From: Auricularia sp. M13
Lineage: Eukaryota; Basidiomycota; Agaricomycetes; Auriculariales; Auriculariaceae
NCBI GenBank assembly: GCA_037042915.1
Contig: CM073203.1
Location: 868,001-932,000, forward strand
Direction of reading: 5' to 3'
DNA: 64,000 bases
Positions 24,948-35,878 of this stretch are shown in pieces; position 1 is the first letter of the stretch, and every line of letters begins with the position of its first letter. The translations under genes and the position numbers were made by a program. The notes under the pieces were generated by a model, which was not told the origin of the DNA, searched no databases, and saw only the letters and a program-made list of their open reading frames with translations.

Positions 24948-25411
24948 GTAAGTAAGCTCGATTGGACACTCTCGCTGACGTTTCAGGCACACTCCGCAGC
25001 ACCAACTCCACAACATTGGCTGGACATGCATCCAAGAATGAGCTCTGTGGACCCCAGGACCATTGAGAGCGATCAATTGGGGACAACACTCTACAACGGC
25101 CGCCAATGGACATACATTTGCCACAATAATAAAGCCCTGCTTGCCTCAACGTCATATCTAGCGAAACCAGCACACAACAGTGTGGTATCGTTGGGCGCGC
25201 CACTCCACCCACTCACTTCTACACGGCATACCAGCACACGGAGTCTACCAAACACATCAGTCGCGACGAGACTCTGGTTCAACTAGTGGCTATCCACCCC
25301 CGCAGGCTTGATGCCCAAGGGCAGCCAAGCTTGTTCAGCCAAATTTCATCAGTTCCTCAGTCCAATAGGAGTGCCATCAAGACAATGAGGATGAAGAGGG
25401 ACAGCGATTAG
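24948..25411 (+). CDS. Small spliced gene, 110-aa hypothetical protein
   Basis: A strong 39-nt intron (GTAAGT at 24948, CTGAC, TTTCAG ending 24986) lies in the presumed 5' UTR. The coding exons are 25026-25181 and 25235-25411, joined in frame by a 53-nt intron, giving 110 aa from MHPRMSSVDPRT to RMKRDSD. Upstream frames entering the first exon hit stops, so the start at 25026 is preferred; a short AUG-led frame from 24940 would be an upstream ORF. A TATA-like CTTATAAGG is at ~24614. No domain recognised. Support is only the splice signals and frame continuity. Confidence 0.45.
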
Positions 25412-26460
25412 AGCGGAGCTTCAAAGCCTCTTGTCTTCGCCTTTCACCCGGCTCCGAGGAACAAAATCTTCCATACGGCCTTCCAGCCTGGATATAATGC
25501 AGTGCCGAATTCACGTCACTATGACAGAACACATGCCAAGTTTTTCGTGCCACTACTAGTAGGACAATTCGGGCTGAAGGAACGATCTCTCTCCTCTATG
25601 ACTCTTCTCGAATTGCAAGTGCAAGCTCTCGGTTCGCCGCTATTCATAACCTTCCCTTGCTCGTCGCTTGCAGTCGCGATCCCGCATGAGCCGTATGGCC
25701 ACATTCAATACATATCCCAACCAACGTCCTCCTGTTCATATCGGAAGAGTGAGAAGAGCAGCCGCAAGCATGATATGCACGGCGATCGGTCCCCAGGCGG
25801 TCATTTTCATAAAGGCATGTTATTCCCGTGCAAACCCTACGGAGCAATGAGGCCCAAAGGTTGATCATCGGACATACGCGCGCCACCTGAAAATAGTAGT
25901 GAGACAACGCTGCCTCCTCAAACAGAATGCAAGAAAACTCGAAAGTAGCGCCGAGTGGATGTTCTGAAACCTTCAAACGGTTATCATGAAGCTCGCGTGA
26001 TCGTTTGCGCATAGGTCACTGTCCGTGTCTGCGCAATGTTCAAAAGGAGAGCATAGTGCAGAAAATTGGTTGCGCAGGCTTTGCGCGAACCTCCGAGAGG
26101 CGGCGCGGCGATACAGTCGTTGCGCGGAGTAACGTGTATCGTGGCACTGGCAGACGGACTGCCAGCGCCGAGGCTCAGGGTGCGCCTCGGAAGACGGCTT
26201 GGGGATGCGCGCACCCCCGGGGAGGTGAGACGCGCGGCACACGCGTAGAAGGGCCCGCTCGAGCGCGGCCAATGCTGAGCAACGTGCACCTCGACAGCTG
26301 CAGCCTCGGAAGGCGGGACGTGGACTGTGCAAAAGATTCAGCACGGGGCGTACGCAGACTGCTCCTACGAGGGAGAACAGCGTCGCCCGTCTGCCAGCGA
26401 GACAAGAGCCACCCGGGAGAAGCCGAGCCCGCAAGCTCTCTGGCTTTCCATCGCATTGGC
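25412..26460. other. Intergenic, no supported gene
   Basis: On the minus strand near 25830-25700 a hydrophobic frame (MKMTAWGPIAVHIMLAAALL) is stopped after 24 codons and reads on as GRWLGYVLNVAIRLMRD past the TGA, which may be a relic of a membrane protein. Otherwise nothing. Confidence 0.4.
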
Positions 26461-26959
26461 ATGGCCTTGATCGAAGTGCGTCCGTCCCGTCCCCCCATCC
26501 GCGTGCAGCCAGGGCTGAGGGCGATGTGCATCCTGCAGGTCATCGCGAACGACCGTCTGGGCCGCAAAGGTGCGTCGTCCTGCCCTGCACCGCGTCCTCG
26601 CTGACTCTGCTTGTCTTCTCTGCCTACCTGCCGCCTTCGCCTCTACGATGCCCATCCTCGCCCGCGCGCACCTCTCCACGCTCGCCCGGCGCCACTTCAC
26701 CTGCTCGCCCCGCTGCATCCTTTCCTCACGCAGTGCGGGTCAAGTGCTCGCCCGAGGACACAGTGGGCGACCTGAAGAAGCTCATCGCCGCCCAGACGGG
26801 CACCGACGCGTCCAAGATCCAGCTCAAGAAATGGTACACAACGCCTTCCAGTTATCTAACATATCTCACGTGACTCGGTGCAGGTACACGATCTACAAGG
26901 ACCACATCACGCTGGCCGACTACGAGATCCACGACGGGATGAGCCTCGAGATGTACTAA
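26461..26959 (+). CDS. HUB1: Hub1/UBL5 ubiquitin-like splicing modifier
   Basis: Four exons: 26461-26475, 26539-26569, 26734-26833 and 26884-26959. The exact product is 73 aa, the length of Hub1/UBL5. It reads [62 protein letters not shown] and ends in a single Tyr, against the usual double Tyr. Hub1 binds the HIND motif of Snu66 non-covalently and tunes 5' splice-site choice in the spliceosome. The 15-nt first exon is set by the in-frame joining of ATCGAA to GTCATCGCG; intron 2 (164 nt) is unusually long for this window. Confidence 0.93.
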
Positions 26960-27240
26960 GTCTAGACAGCGCGACACTGTAACCGTCCATGCCGGCGGGG
27001 CAACTGCAATACAGGGGACTAAATACTATCGTACTCGCGCGCAGGCGTACTATAAACACGGGGCAGGCTACAGGATACGAGAGCGAGAACGGGGGAGGGG
27101 ATGTGCAATGCAAGTTAGTTAATTGGGTGGGTGGGGGGAATCTACTGTCCAGAGTAGTCGCGCCGTCATGACATGGTCCAGTCATAAAAATCGCATCATG
27201 CTTTCATTCCGCATTTTTGTCGTCAGTGTCGGTGTCGGCA

Positions 27241-28088
27241 TCAGGCGTCGTCGCCGTCGCCGTCGCTCTCGACGCGGTGCAGCGCGGCGTCGTAGAGCGC
27301 GATGGCGCCGTTGAGCCGCGTCTTGCCCGCGGCGTACATCTGCGCGCCGCCGACGGGCAGCCGCCGCGCGGACACGCCCGGCTTGCGCAGCGCCCCGCGC
27401 AGGAAGACGAGCACCGCGGCGAGCAGCGACGCCGCCGCGCCCTGCACGTCCGGGTGCACCGCCGCGCGCGACGCCTGGTACGCGATCTTCTCCAGCTGCT
27501 CCAGCGCGTCGTCCTGCCGCGTCGTCACCTGCAGTAGTGGCAGTTAGCGCCGGCGTCGACAAGCAAGCGAAGGGGACGACGGGACGCACGGTGTAGATGA
27601 GCGCGAGCGCGTTGAGCGCCGCGACGACGGGCTCGGCGGTCATGACCTGCACGGGAAGGCGTCGAGTTAGCACGACTGAACCTACGTCACCGAATCCGCC
27701 CCTGAGGGCCGCACTACAGTACAGTATGCGCGGACACCCAGGGACGGGGACTCACATCATCGGCGTCGCCGTCCTCCGCGAGCGCGGCGACGACGAGCGG
27801 GCGCAGGCGCTCGACGAACGCCGCGGCGCGCGACGCCGGGCCGGGCTTGTGGCGCGCGGTGCCGACGAGCGCGCGCTCGGGCGCGCCGCCCGCCGCGCGC
27901 ACGTCCGGCGGCGCGAGCACGCGCACCGTCGGCGGCACGTACGCCGGCAGCGCGCCCGCCAGCTCGCGCGTCGCGGCCGCCAGGGCCTCCGCCGGGTCGA
28001 GCTCCGACGCTGCGCTCGTGCTCCGTGAGTGCTGGGGGGTCGGTGTGCGGCTATGGCTGTGGGTGTGCTCGGACATGGCGATAGTCAT
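27241..28088 (-). CDS. Conserved-looking hypothetical protein, 225 aa
   Basis: Three exons: 27756-28088, 27590-27646 and 27241-27528; a second in-frame ATG at 28076 would give 221 aa. The N-terminus is Ser/His/Thr-rich and probably disordered. From about residue 30 the protein is Ala-rich and mostly helical (EALAAATRELAGALPAYV, RAAAFVERLRPLVVAAL, PVVAALNALALIYT, ASLLAAVLVFLRGALRK). No membrane segment is clear and I recognise no family. GC content is very high. It is convergent with HUB1, with 281 bp between stops. Confidence 0.7.
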
Positions 28089-28563
28089 AAGCGAGAGGGT
28101 GTACAGATGCAGGGGAAAGTACAAGGACAAGGACAAGGACAGCTTCTGACAACTTAACACCGCCCGACCCCGCACCCTACCCTGCCCCGGTGCACACGCG
28201 CCTCAGTCCCGTCCAGTCTGCCTCTGCTCCCGCGCCCTATGCGCTCGGAATCCGCGAGGCCCTGCCTCACACACAGCGCACAGCGACTTTAGCCCCGAAA
28301 CGCGTTCCAGGCGTGTCCAGCCACACCGAGAGCGAGCGCTTACTCAACTCAACCTCCCCGTACTGTGTAGTTTTAAGCTTTGTCTATATAAGAAAAATAG
28401 GGGGGCGCAGAACCCAAGTGCACCCAAAAATTGTAACAGCAACAACAGTACAGTAACTACTGTGCCAGAATGTCAAGACTGCAAGGGATTCGGAACAACC
28501 ATCGAGGGCGGGTCTATTTCTTCCCGCCGTACCGCGCCTGGAGGAGGTGGGTGCGTGTGCTGG
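28089..28563. other. Spacer between RER1 and the 225-aa gene
   Basis: Contains the 3' side of RER1 and the promoter region of the 225-aa gene. A TATATAAG-like motif occurs at ~28384. No gene seen. Confidence 0.55.
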
Positions 28564-29655
28564 TCAGTGCCTGGGCTGGTGGGTGTTCGCGCTGGCACCG
28601 TAACTCGCCTTGCCAAAGTCCCACGGCACGTACTTGTACCGGATCATGTGCCTGCAGGGAGCGTCAGCATGAGTGGAATGCGAACGAAAGTGGAGGAAGA
28701 ATCGGGGGTGAGTGCGATGGAAGATGAGCGAATGTTCGGGATAATACGAATGGACGCCGGAGGATGGAAGAAGATAAGAAAACGGATGAAGCAGACAAAA
28801 AGACTGACTGTATCTGCCTGCGCATGGTGAGCGCGAAGAGGACGAAGAAGTAGACGACGAGGATCGGCCAGTACACCGGCACGTCGAACGCGGAGAACAT
28901 CGACGCGCCCAGCGCGATGAGCGTCGCGTGCGTGCACGACAGCCAGAACTGCCACTCGGGCAGCCGCCGGATGAACGGCCGGAATTCGTCGTCCTGCGAA
29001 GGCAAAATGGGCGGTCAGCGTCAGCGGCGGCCAAGGGGGAAGTGAAGCAGCGAGCGGGTGGCGGGCGAATGGGCAGCAAGTAGGAGTGGGCGCTTGGGAA
29101 GGGACACTAGACGGGGTAATGGACGAATGGCAGCGGATGGCCTGAACGCACCTTGGAAGAGGGCAGCTGCATCTCCTCCGCCTCGCCGCCGCCCTCCTCA
29201 ATCTCGTCCGCAGCGAGGTCCGCCTCGAGCGACGGGTCGAACTTGGGCTGCAGGAACGCCAGCAGCAGGTTGAGCAGGTATATCGCGTGTGCGTCTGCCA
29301 TCCCAATCAGCGCGCGCCCATGTTCAGTCCATAGCTAGAGCTGAAGCTGAACTCACAGCATACTAAGAGCACCCCAACCAAGCGTGAGCAAACCCTCCAT
29401 ATGCCAAAGGACGACGTACCAATATACCACTAATACACTCGCCGTCAGCAGCGCAGCGCAAGAGCAAAACAGCCAACGCACCCCCTGCGCGAGCACAATG
29501 CGCAACAAGAACAGCGCAACAAGTCCGCCGGTGGCGAGCCAGCGCCGCGCGACGTGCGGCGCCCAGCGGTCCAGGATCTGCTGGTACCGCCGCTTCGCCA
29601 GCGTGTACTGCGCCAGCGGGTCGCGCGCGAGCGACGGGCCTTCTTCGTTCATCAT
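28564..29655 (-). CDS. RER1: RER1, Golgi-to-ER retrieval receptor
   Basis: Six exons, two of them tiny: 29482-29655, 29420-29429 (10 nt), 29357-29362 (6 nt), 29152-29294, 28809-28993 and 28564-28651, total 201 aa. The micro-exons supply WYIVCY of the conserved membrane stretch [25 protein letters not shown]; without them the frame breaks. Other hallmarks are [47 protein letters not shown] and [20 protein letters not shown]. Rer1 is a four-span protein of early Golgi membranes that returns ER membrane proteins via COPI vesicles. Introns 4 and 5 (158 and 157 nt) are long for the window. Confidence 0.95.
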
Positions 29656-29938
29656 TTTTATGTCGGTCGTGAAGGATGCGGCGGGGTGGGCGTGAAGAAG
29701 GTTCGCAGCGGCAACTTGGAGTTGGATGGCACGGACGTGTCACCGACTTGGCAATGGGATGTCCGGGAAGCTCAGTGGGACGGGCGGACTTTGAATGGGT
29801 TTGTTCGACTCGAACGTGCGACTCTGGACTCGATGCAGAGAAGCACGATGCGTAGGATAAAAGCACATTGGTGGTACGAGTACAACATTTGAAAAAATGG
29901 ATACAGTTTATAGTGCACAGTGGCTGCGGTCCGTCGGT

Positions 29939-30811
29939 TCATATGATGTACACGTCCTCCTTGTGCAGCTCGTATTCGTCCAGGGCCTTGAAGTATGCGA
30001 TGCGCTTGCGTTTCTCCTCCTGAAAGGCGACCGGTATTCAGGAATGCCATTACTATACTATGATCAAAGCAGGCGAGCGACGAACCTCCGGGTCCACGAC
30101 TACTTCGTCATCGCTCTCGGCCGCAGGAGCATTGACATGCATCCCGACAGCAGGAGAATCCGGGCGCTTCTTGCGGTGCTGGCGTGCTGTCTTAGACTTG
30201 GACTTGGACTTGTGCAGGGCGGACGACGAGGACTCGGTGTTCGCCGCGGGGATATTGGCGTCTTTCTGGCGAAGCACAGCGCGCGAGGACGACGCAGACT
30301 TGGAAGCAGGACGACTCGCGATAGGCTTGTCTTGCTGAAGGATGGCTGAAGCTGCTGAAGAAGAAGAAGAAGGCACTGGCAGATGACGAGCTGGACGAGG
30401 CGTCTCCGCACGGAAAATGGAAGACGACCGCGACGAAGGCCGCGCAGCATAATCATCGCCAGCGTCACAATACACGCTTGCAGGACGCGGGATCGGACCA
30501 CGTTGAGCAATTGACGCGGCTGAAGAGGAATTCGAAGCAGGAGGGCGCATTTCAGAGTTGAATTCAAGTTGCCGGCACAAGCGCCGGCGCCGTTCAGCGG
30601 CGAGGAAGCCAAAGGGGTCGTCACGGCCCTCAGCTACACGAGATGGGGGTTTGAGAGCAGCAGAGCTAGAGGCGCGGGCAAGGCTGGGTCTGAGCGGGGA
30701 GCTAGGGGGCAGCGAGCTGGGCGGCAGCGCGTCTCCAGCAGCGCGCAGCCGGGCGCGCCACGCGTCCATGTCAGGCCCGCGTTCAGGTGCTTTTGGCCTG
30801 GGGGACTGCAT
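29939..30811 (-). CDS. Basic, Ser-rich protein of 268 aa with DPFGFLAAERR motif
   Basis: Two exons: 30086-30811 and 29939-30019. From the ATG at 30811: DMDAWRARLRAAGDALP, then DDPFGFLAAERRRR, a long Ser/Ala/Pro-rich middle, a basic stretch KSKSKSKTARQHRKKR and acidic SDDEVVVDPE, closing with the helical end EEKRKRIAYFKALDEYEL. The DPFGF..AERR motif and a C-terminal YF..LDEYEL helix recur, as I recall, in uncharacterised basidiomycete proteins. Nuclear location is plausible from the basic runs, but function is unknown. Confidence 0.72.
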
Positions 30812-31531
30812 TCGACGACGGCGACATTCGATGGGCAAGGCGCGGCCGCCGGCCGTAGACTTGACGGCGGGTCCGCCGGATCCGACTTTTCTTCTCCGAG
30901 TCAACCTCCCTCCGAGAGCCTTACTGCCGCCGTTTCGCGGACCGTATCTCTACCCGCATATTACCACTTGCTACGCCGCGCTCAGGGGCTAGTCTGATTC
31001 GCAAATCGCAGGCATATACGCACAGAATGTTGAATATTTGTGGCGCTATGGGTCGAACGCATTCAGGCCGTTCGTGTGCTCGCTTCAGTTGGACTTTCGG
31101 CGTCCATTGCGTCTGTTATAATTAGGGCTCCCATCGAAAGCTGGACTCCGGGCGGTAAGACAGGAATACACTCTGGATCCAGATGCGCTGCTCGGCGGTT
31201 ATCCAGGAGGGAGGAGGCCTGAGGCAACGCCTCCATCTTTATTGGCGCCCGCAGCTTGCTCGTAGCTCAGCGGTCGTTCTGTGGGTCAACTTCCCGGAGT
31301 CCCCGACTTCCTATCATACCGCGCGGTCTTCGTACCGCAGCATTTCCGGCCAGGGCTCGTTGATATATACTGAACTTGCCACGTCCCATGCTTACCCGAC
31401 GGACCCTACGGGTCCCGTCGCTGACGAGCTTCCTACCATATGTACCGGCGGTGCCGACACAGAGCTTTAAGCGCTACACGTTCCCGCGGTCGTTAGGCCA
31501 TCTCTCCCTTCACCTTTGAAGTCTACCACCC
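30812..31531. other. Intergenic between divergent genes
   Basis: Promoter space for the 268-aa gene (minus) and the membrane protein at 31532 (plus). No coding region supported. Confidence 0.55.
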
Positions 31532-32878
31532 ATGCCAGTGGCGCCTGGCCGTTCTCATAGTCTTTCGCCGGCAATCGTCATCGCGCACCTCACGCTCCTT
31601 GCGTTACTATCCGGTTCGTATAACTTGTTCAACTTTGCTACAAGCCCCATCACGGCATTACTCACAACCTCGAAAGGCTTCGGGCAATTTCATCTTGGAG
31701 CACAAGGGCGACTAATCAAAGTGCTGGCAAACGATACGCTCATCCAGTTCTCGGACAGCCAGCAGTGGGCGGGTCCGCTCACCTTCGACTGGATGGCGGG
31801 TGCCGACACTCCCGGCGTGGGCGGGCCAAACTCGTCGGTCTGCGCCATGGGCGACATCTCTCGCTATGCGACTGCCGAGGGAGCATCCTTCCGCTTCTCA
31901 TTTCGAGGTCTGCCACTTCTTCAGCCCGTATCATTCAGTCTGACTGACTCGGACGCCCGGGGGACAGGGGTGTCTGCGCAGTTAGTATTGTCTTCGCGGC
32001 CTGATCATTCGGCGTTCAGCGTGGACTACGACGGTCGAACGTTCTCGGGGGATACGTATTCCCAAGTGGTCGGCTGCGGTGCCGCTTGGACAAGTCCTGT
32101 TGGATCGGCCGTTGAAGACCATACCATAACGTGCACCAATCACCCAGTCGACGAAAGGGTATATCTGGAGGTGCTGAGTATACTGTGAGTAAATCGCAGG
32201 CCCCGTACTTTCGCCTCTCTCTCACATTCTGGTAGGTATGACGACGGGAGTGATCTTCCATCAACCACAGAGTCCGAGCCTACTACCTCAGCAGCCCCGT
32301 TGCCGCAGAGCGGTCGCGCGAGCTCAACAAAACCTGCTGATGGGAATGGACGTGCCCCTAATGCGCCGAATCTCAGTCATACCACGCATGTGACGAGGAT
32401 AGGTGGCGGCGGCGACCCATCTTCAGGAGAGCTTGGTGCGGCATCTCGGACGGCGACGGGAAGCTCACCGTCAGACACCGTGACAGGCTCCATTCCACCT
32501 CAACCCAGCGCCATATCATCCTCAGTCACTTCCCGCGGCATTGCTGGCATCGCTGTCGGCGCGGGGCTGGGCTCTGGCATCTTGCTGTGCGCGTGTGTCT
32601 GGCTCAGGCGACAATATGGCTCAGGTCGCGCTCGCAGAATGGTCAAACCATTGGACGTTCCCCCTGTGCTCATGGTTGAAGCCGAGCTCGACAAGCCCAC
32701 TGCGAATCCATCGCCGCAGCGCGACAGCTCGTCCCCCAGAACCTCCCGTTTAGCAGAGGAGGACATAAATCGCATCGCAGCGCGGATGCACGCGCTGTTC
32801 AGCGATCAGCGCATCCGACATTGGAGGACTGGAAATCCGCGTCCGGATAGTCCTGAGACGGAGTTACCGCCGTATTAA
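31532..32878 (+). CDS. Single-pass membrane protein, extracellular beta-type domain (paralog 1)
   Basis: Three exons: 31532-31907, 31968-32184 and 32236-32878, total 411 aa. An N-terminal hydrophobic stretch (VIAHLTLLALLSGSY) is followed by an extracellular domain with GGPNSSVCAMGDISRY, SRPDHSAFSVDYDGRTFSGDTYSQ and ITCTNHP. Then come a Ser/Thr/Pro-rich stalk, one membrane span (GIAGIAVGAGLGSGILLCACVW) with a basic stop RRQYGSGRARR, and a cytosolic tail ending ETELPPY. The layout suits a cell-surface or wall sensor. The first intron is 60 nt and open in frame, so unspliced mRNA would add 20 residues; the paralog at 57.3-58.7 kb has an intron at the same point, which supports splicing. Confidence 0.82.
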
Positions 32879-34287
32879 AACTTGATTCGGACTCGGAACT
32901 CAAGGTGCATCTGACAGTCTGACTGTCACTGTAATAATACGTACGTACGTCTATCAGCTCCCGTGGCAATAGGGGATTACTCAACTCTGACGTCCGTAAA
33001 GCACGTTATAGCGATGTCCTTTTTCACAGAAGCTAATAGTATGTGGTTTCTTCTGGGGAGTTGGCTGGCGGAGGCGAAGATCGGTGCGATAGACACGCCT
33101 CTTGCTGGTGCACCCATTCGCTGTACCACCTCATGAGCCTGGGAGTGCCGTTCCAACTCTTGTGATGGCGTGCGAGGGCTGGCCGAGGTTGGCCTGCCCG
33201 CAGTACGATTCGGTCAAGCGCGACGCTAATCGACGAGCAGACGAAATGGGAGTCATGAAGCAGAGAGAGCTGCGTGCACTTTACCTTGTAGAAAGACAGG
33301 CCCTTGCCTATATGTGGCTGATGGGAGAGAGCCTGTTAGACGGCGTCGGATAGCTGACAAGCCTGTGAGCCTGACGTACAGTCACTGCTGGGAACCATGA
33401 TTTTTCCGAGCTCATGGAATAGGTCAAATTTTGCAAGGCTTGGAAAACTCTGTTCAAGATTCCACATTTTGCGAAGCCACAACCATTTGGGCCCTTACCG
33501 ATGGCAAAAGTTCACAATTTCCGAAACTCGGAGAATTGACCCAGATTGTCCGAATCAGGCACAACATTGGATTTTGCGAACCGTAAAAGCCGCCTGAGCC
33601 GGAATTTTGCGAACACAAACATCCTGTTATGTCCGTCGCCGGGAAAATCCCGCGGGCTTCTCCGAGTTTCGGAAAATTTGAACTTCTGCCATCAGTAAGG
33701 GCCCAAATGGTTGTGGCTTCGCAAAATGTGGAATCTTGGACAGAGTTTTCCAAGCCTTGCAAAATTTGACCTATTCCATGAGCTCGGAAAAATCATGGTT
33801 TCCAGCAGTGAGTCGGCTTCGAATCTATACGCACAATTTCATATTTACCTCTATGAGAAATTCAGTAGGCTCACATGCATGTACCGTATCGCATTCAGGG
33901 AGCCCAGTAATCGCAGAGTTTCCGGATGTATCCGATTGGGACAGCTGTTACCACGTGCTGAGTGCGACGCTAGCAAACACACCATCACAACGCGCCGCTT
34001 TGTCTTCGTCCGCTTCCTGAGCTCCTCCTTCGAAAGCGTCGCCCGCTCCTCTGACAACGTCGAAGTGCCTGTGCACCATGACTGTGCCTGTACAGCGCAC
34101 AAGCCGCTGAACCGCTGCTCACGCCATGCCGCCAGCGCGAAAATGCTTTGCTCTATTCTGTGGTTTCTGCCTGGCACATGACTTGTTCCTTCCTGGAAGC
34201 CAGAAAACGGCCGCGAACCGGGATTTTGCAACTGATCTCATTGGGTAAGCATTGAATACAACGTCGAATCCTTTCCACGAATTCATT
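32879..34287. other. Intergenic with foldback element 3
   Basis: Besides the inverted-repeat element at 33382-33811 no gene is supported. Confidence 0.55.
33382..33811. mobile_element. Foldback (MITE-like) element 3, 430 bp
   Basis: Arms of ~155 bp (33382-33536 and 33657-33811) are near-perfect reverse complements. Ends are TCACTGCTGG and CCAGCAGTGA. Shared blocks include AACCATGATTTTTCCGAGC, GAATAGGTCAAATTTTGCAA and CATTTTGCGAAGCCACAACC. The 120-bp centre is unique. No open frame of its own. No clear target duplication was found next to the ends. Confidence 0.8.
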
Positions 34288-35470
34288 TCAGGCAGCAGAA
34301 GCAGTGGGCGGCACGGAAGCCGCGACAGCAGCAGCGACCGCCTTCGCCGCGTCCTCGTCGCTGACCTCCTTGCCGAGCAGCCACCCGGCAGCCTTCACGA
34401 GGTCGATTTCGGCCTTCTTCGACGCGGAGAGCGTGGGCATCATGCCCGAATGACCGTGCGGCACACCTGGGTAGACGTCGAGGCGGGTCTTGACGCCGTG
34501 CTCCCTCAGGACGCGTTCGTAGATGAGCCCGTCATCGCGCAGCGGGTCCTGGCCGGCGACATGGAAGTACACGGGCGGCAGGCCGACGTGCGCGTTCGGG
34601 TCGTTGAACGGCGAGAACTTGGGCGACCTGAAGTCGAACTTGTTGACACGCGCGACGTAGTCCATCGTGGCCTGGTCGATGACGAGCGCATTCGCGTTCT
34701 GCGCGCGGCTGAGGTACGCGTCCTTGTACTTGGCGGGCACAATCGACTCGTCGAGCACGTACGGCACGATAAGCGCGACGCCAGTAAGCTTCGCGCCCGC
34801 GCCGTGCGAGAGGTGACGCTGCGCTGCGACGGCCGCGAGGTTCGCGCCGGCGCTGATACCGCCGAGCACGAAGCCCGCGCCAAGGTCGGCGCCGAGCGAG
34901 GCGGCATTCGCAGGCTGCGCGAGCCACTGCAACGTGTCCCATACGTCGTCCGCCGCTGCAGGGAATGGGTGCTCAGGCGCGAAGCGATAGGTGGGCGCGA
35001 CGACCACCGCGCCCGTCGCGGCGGCGATCGCACGTGCCTGCGGCGCGATGTGCAGCGGGTCGCCCAGCACAAAGCCGCCGCCGTGGTAGAACACCACGAG
35101 AGGCGCGTCCTTGGGTGCGCTGCTCGGCTTGAAGACGCGCGCGCGCACCGTCCGGCCGTCCCCCACGGGGATCTCCAGCGTCGTCTCCGTCGGCGTGTCT
35201 GGCGGCGTAATCGGCGGTAGTTTCGCCAGAAAGACGGCGGCTTCCTCGAGACTGTTCACCGGCAGGCCCGTCAAGGGCCAGCCGATCGTGGCCCCAGATT
35301 TGATCAGCTAGCGAGGGGTTCAGTCCACGGGAGCCCTGTCTATATGCATACATGCCTCAGCGAGCTCAGGGCTGCATGCGGCGTGAGTGCCCGACGATAC
35401 AATCGATGAATGCAGCTCACTCGGTCTCTCCCAGCTTCAGAATGGCTTCGCGCGTTTCGTAGGTCGTCAT
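34288..35470 (-). CDS. HSL-type alpha/beta hydrolase, copy A
   Basis: Three exons: 35421-35470, 35356-35371 (16 nt) and 34288-35307, total 361 aa. Family marks: oxyanion motif FYHGGGFVLGDP, nucleophile elbow GGISAGANLA, acid in AGQDPLRDD and His in GVPHGHS. Such esterases cleave short acyl or acetyl esters. The substrate cannot be told. No signal peptide. Intron 2 has a GC donor (GCATGT) where copy C has GTACGC. It is the first of three related genes interrupted by a transposon. Confidence 0.9.
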
Positions 35471-35878
35471 GTCAGTTGAACGTCGAGTACTTAGTAATCG
35501 ATGGCCACAGATTACGGCCTTTATATGGGTTCCTTCGCAGGCTGCTTATAAACCTAACCCGGTTCTTTTCGGGTATGATGGCCGCTGCCAAGCACATCTA
35601 CGAGCTCTATCCAACGGCTGCCGTGGCGCTTGCGTGTCGCGGCATCTGGTCGCATCCGTGCCATGGCAAGATCGCTATACAGCCAAATCAGAGTCAAGAG
35701 GGGCTATGAACTTGATTCATGGGCACGCCCTGCTAGACTGCATTGAAATATTCAACAGCGTGTGAAGGACATTTGGGGTGCTGCAGTACATATAGCTGCT
35801 CAGCCGACTTGGAACCCGCGCCTCGCTCGCTTCCTTTCAACCATCGAGCTCGGCGTCAGAATCTGGACCAACTACAAT

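Noticed and set aside
24531-25124. 197-codon open frame on the minus strand
   Set aside because: Composition is unlike a protein and it is antisense to the better-supported spliced gene.
25640-25860. Hydrophobic minus-strand frame possibly encoding a membrane segment
   Set aside because: Stopped after 24 codons with no plausible intron; at best a relic, too weak to list as a gene.
33397-34181. Open frames around the 33-34 kb foldback
   Set aside because: They mirror each other across the inverted repeat and have no domain; the DNA structure explains them.
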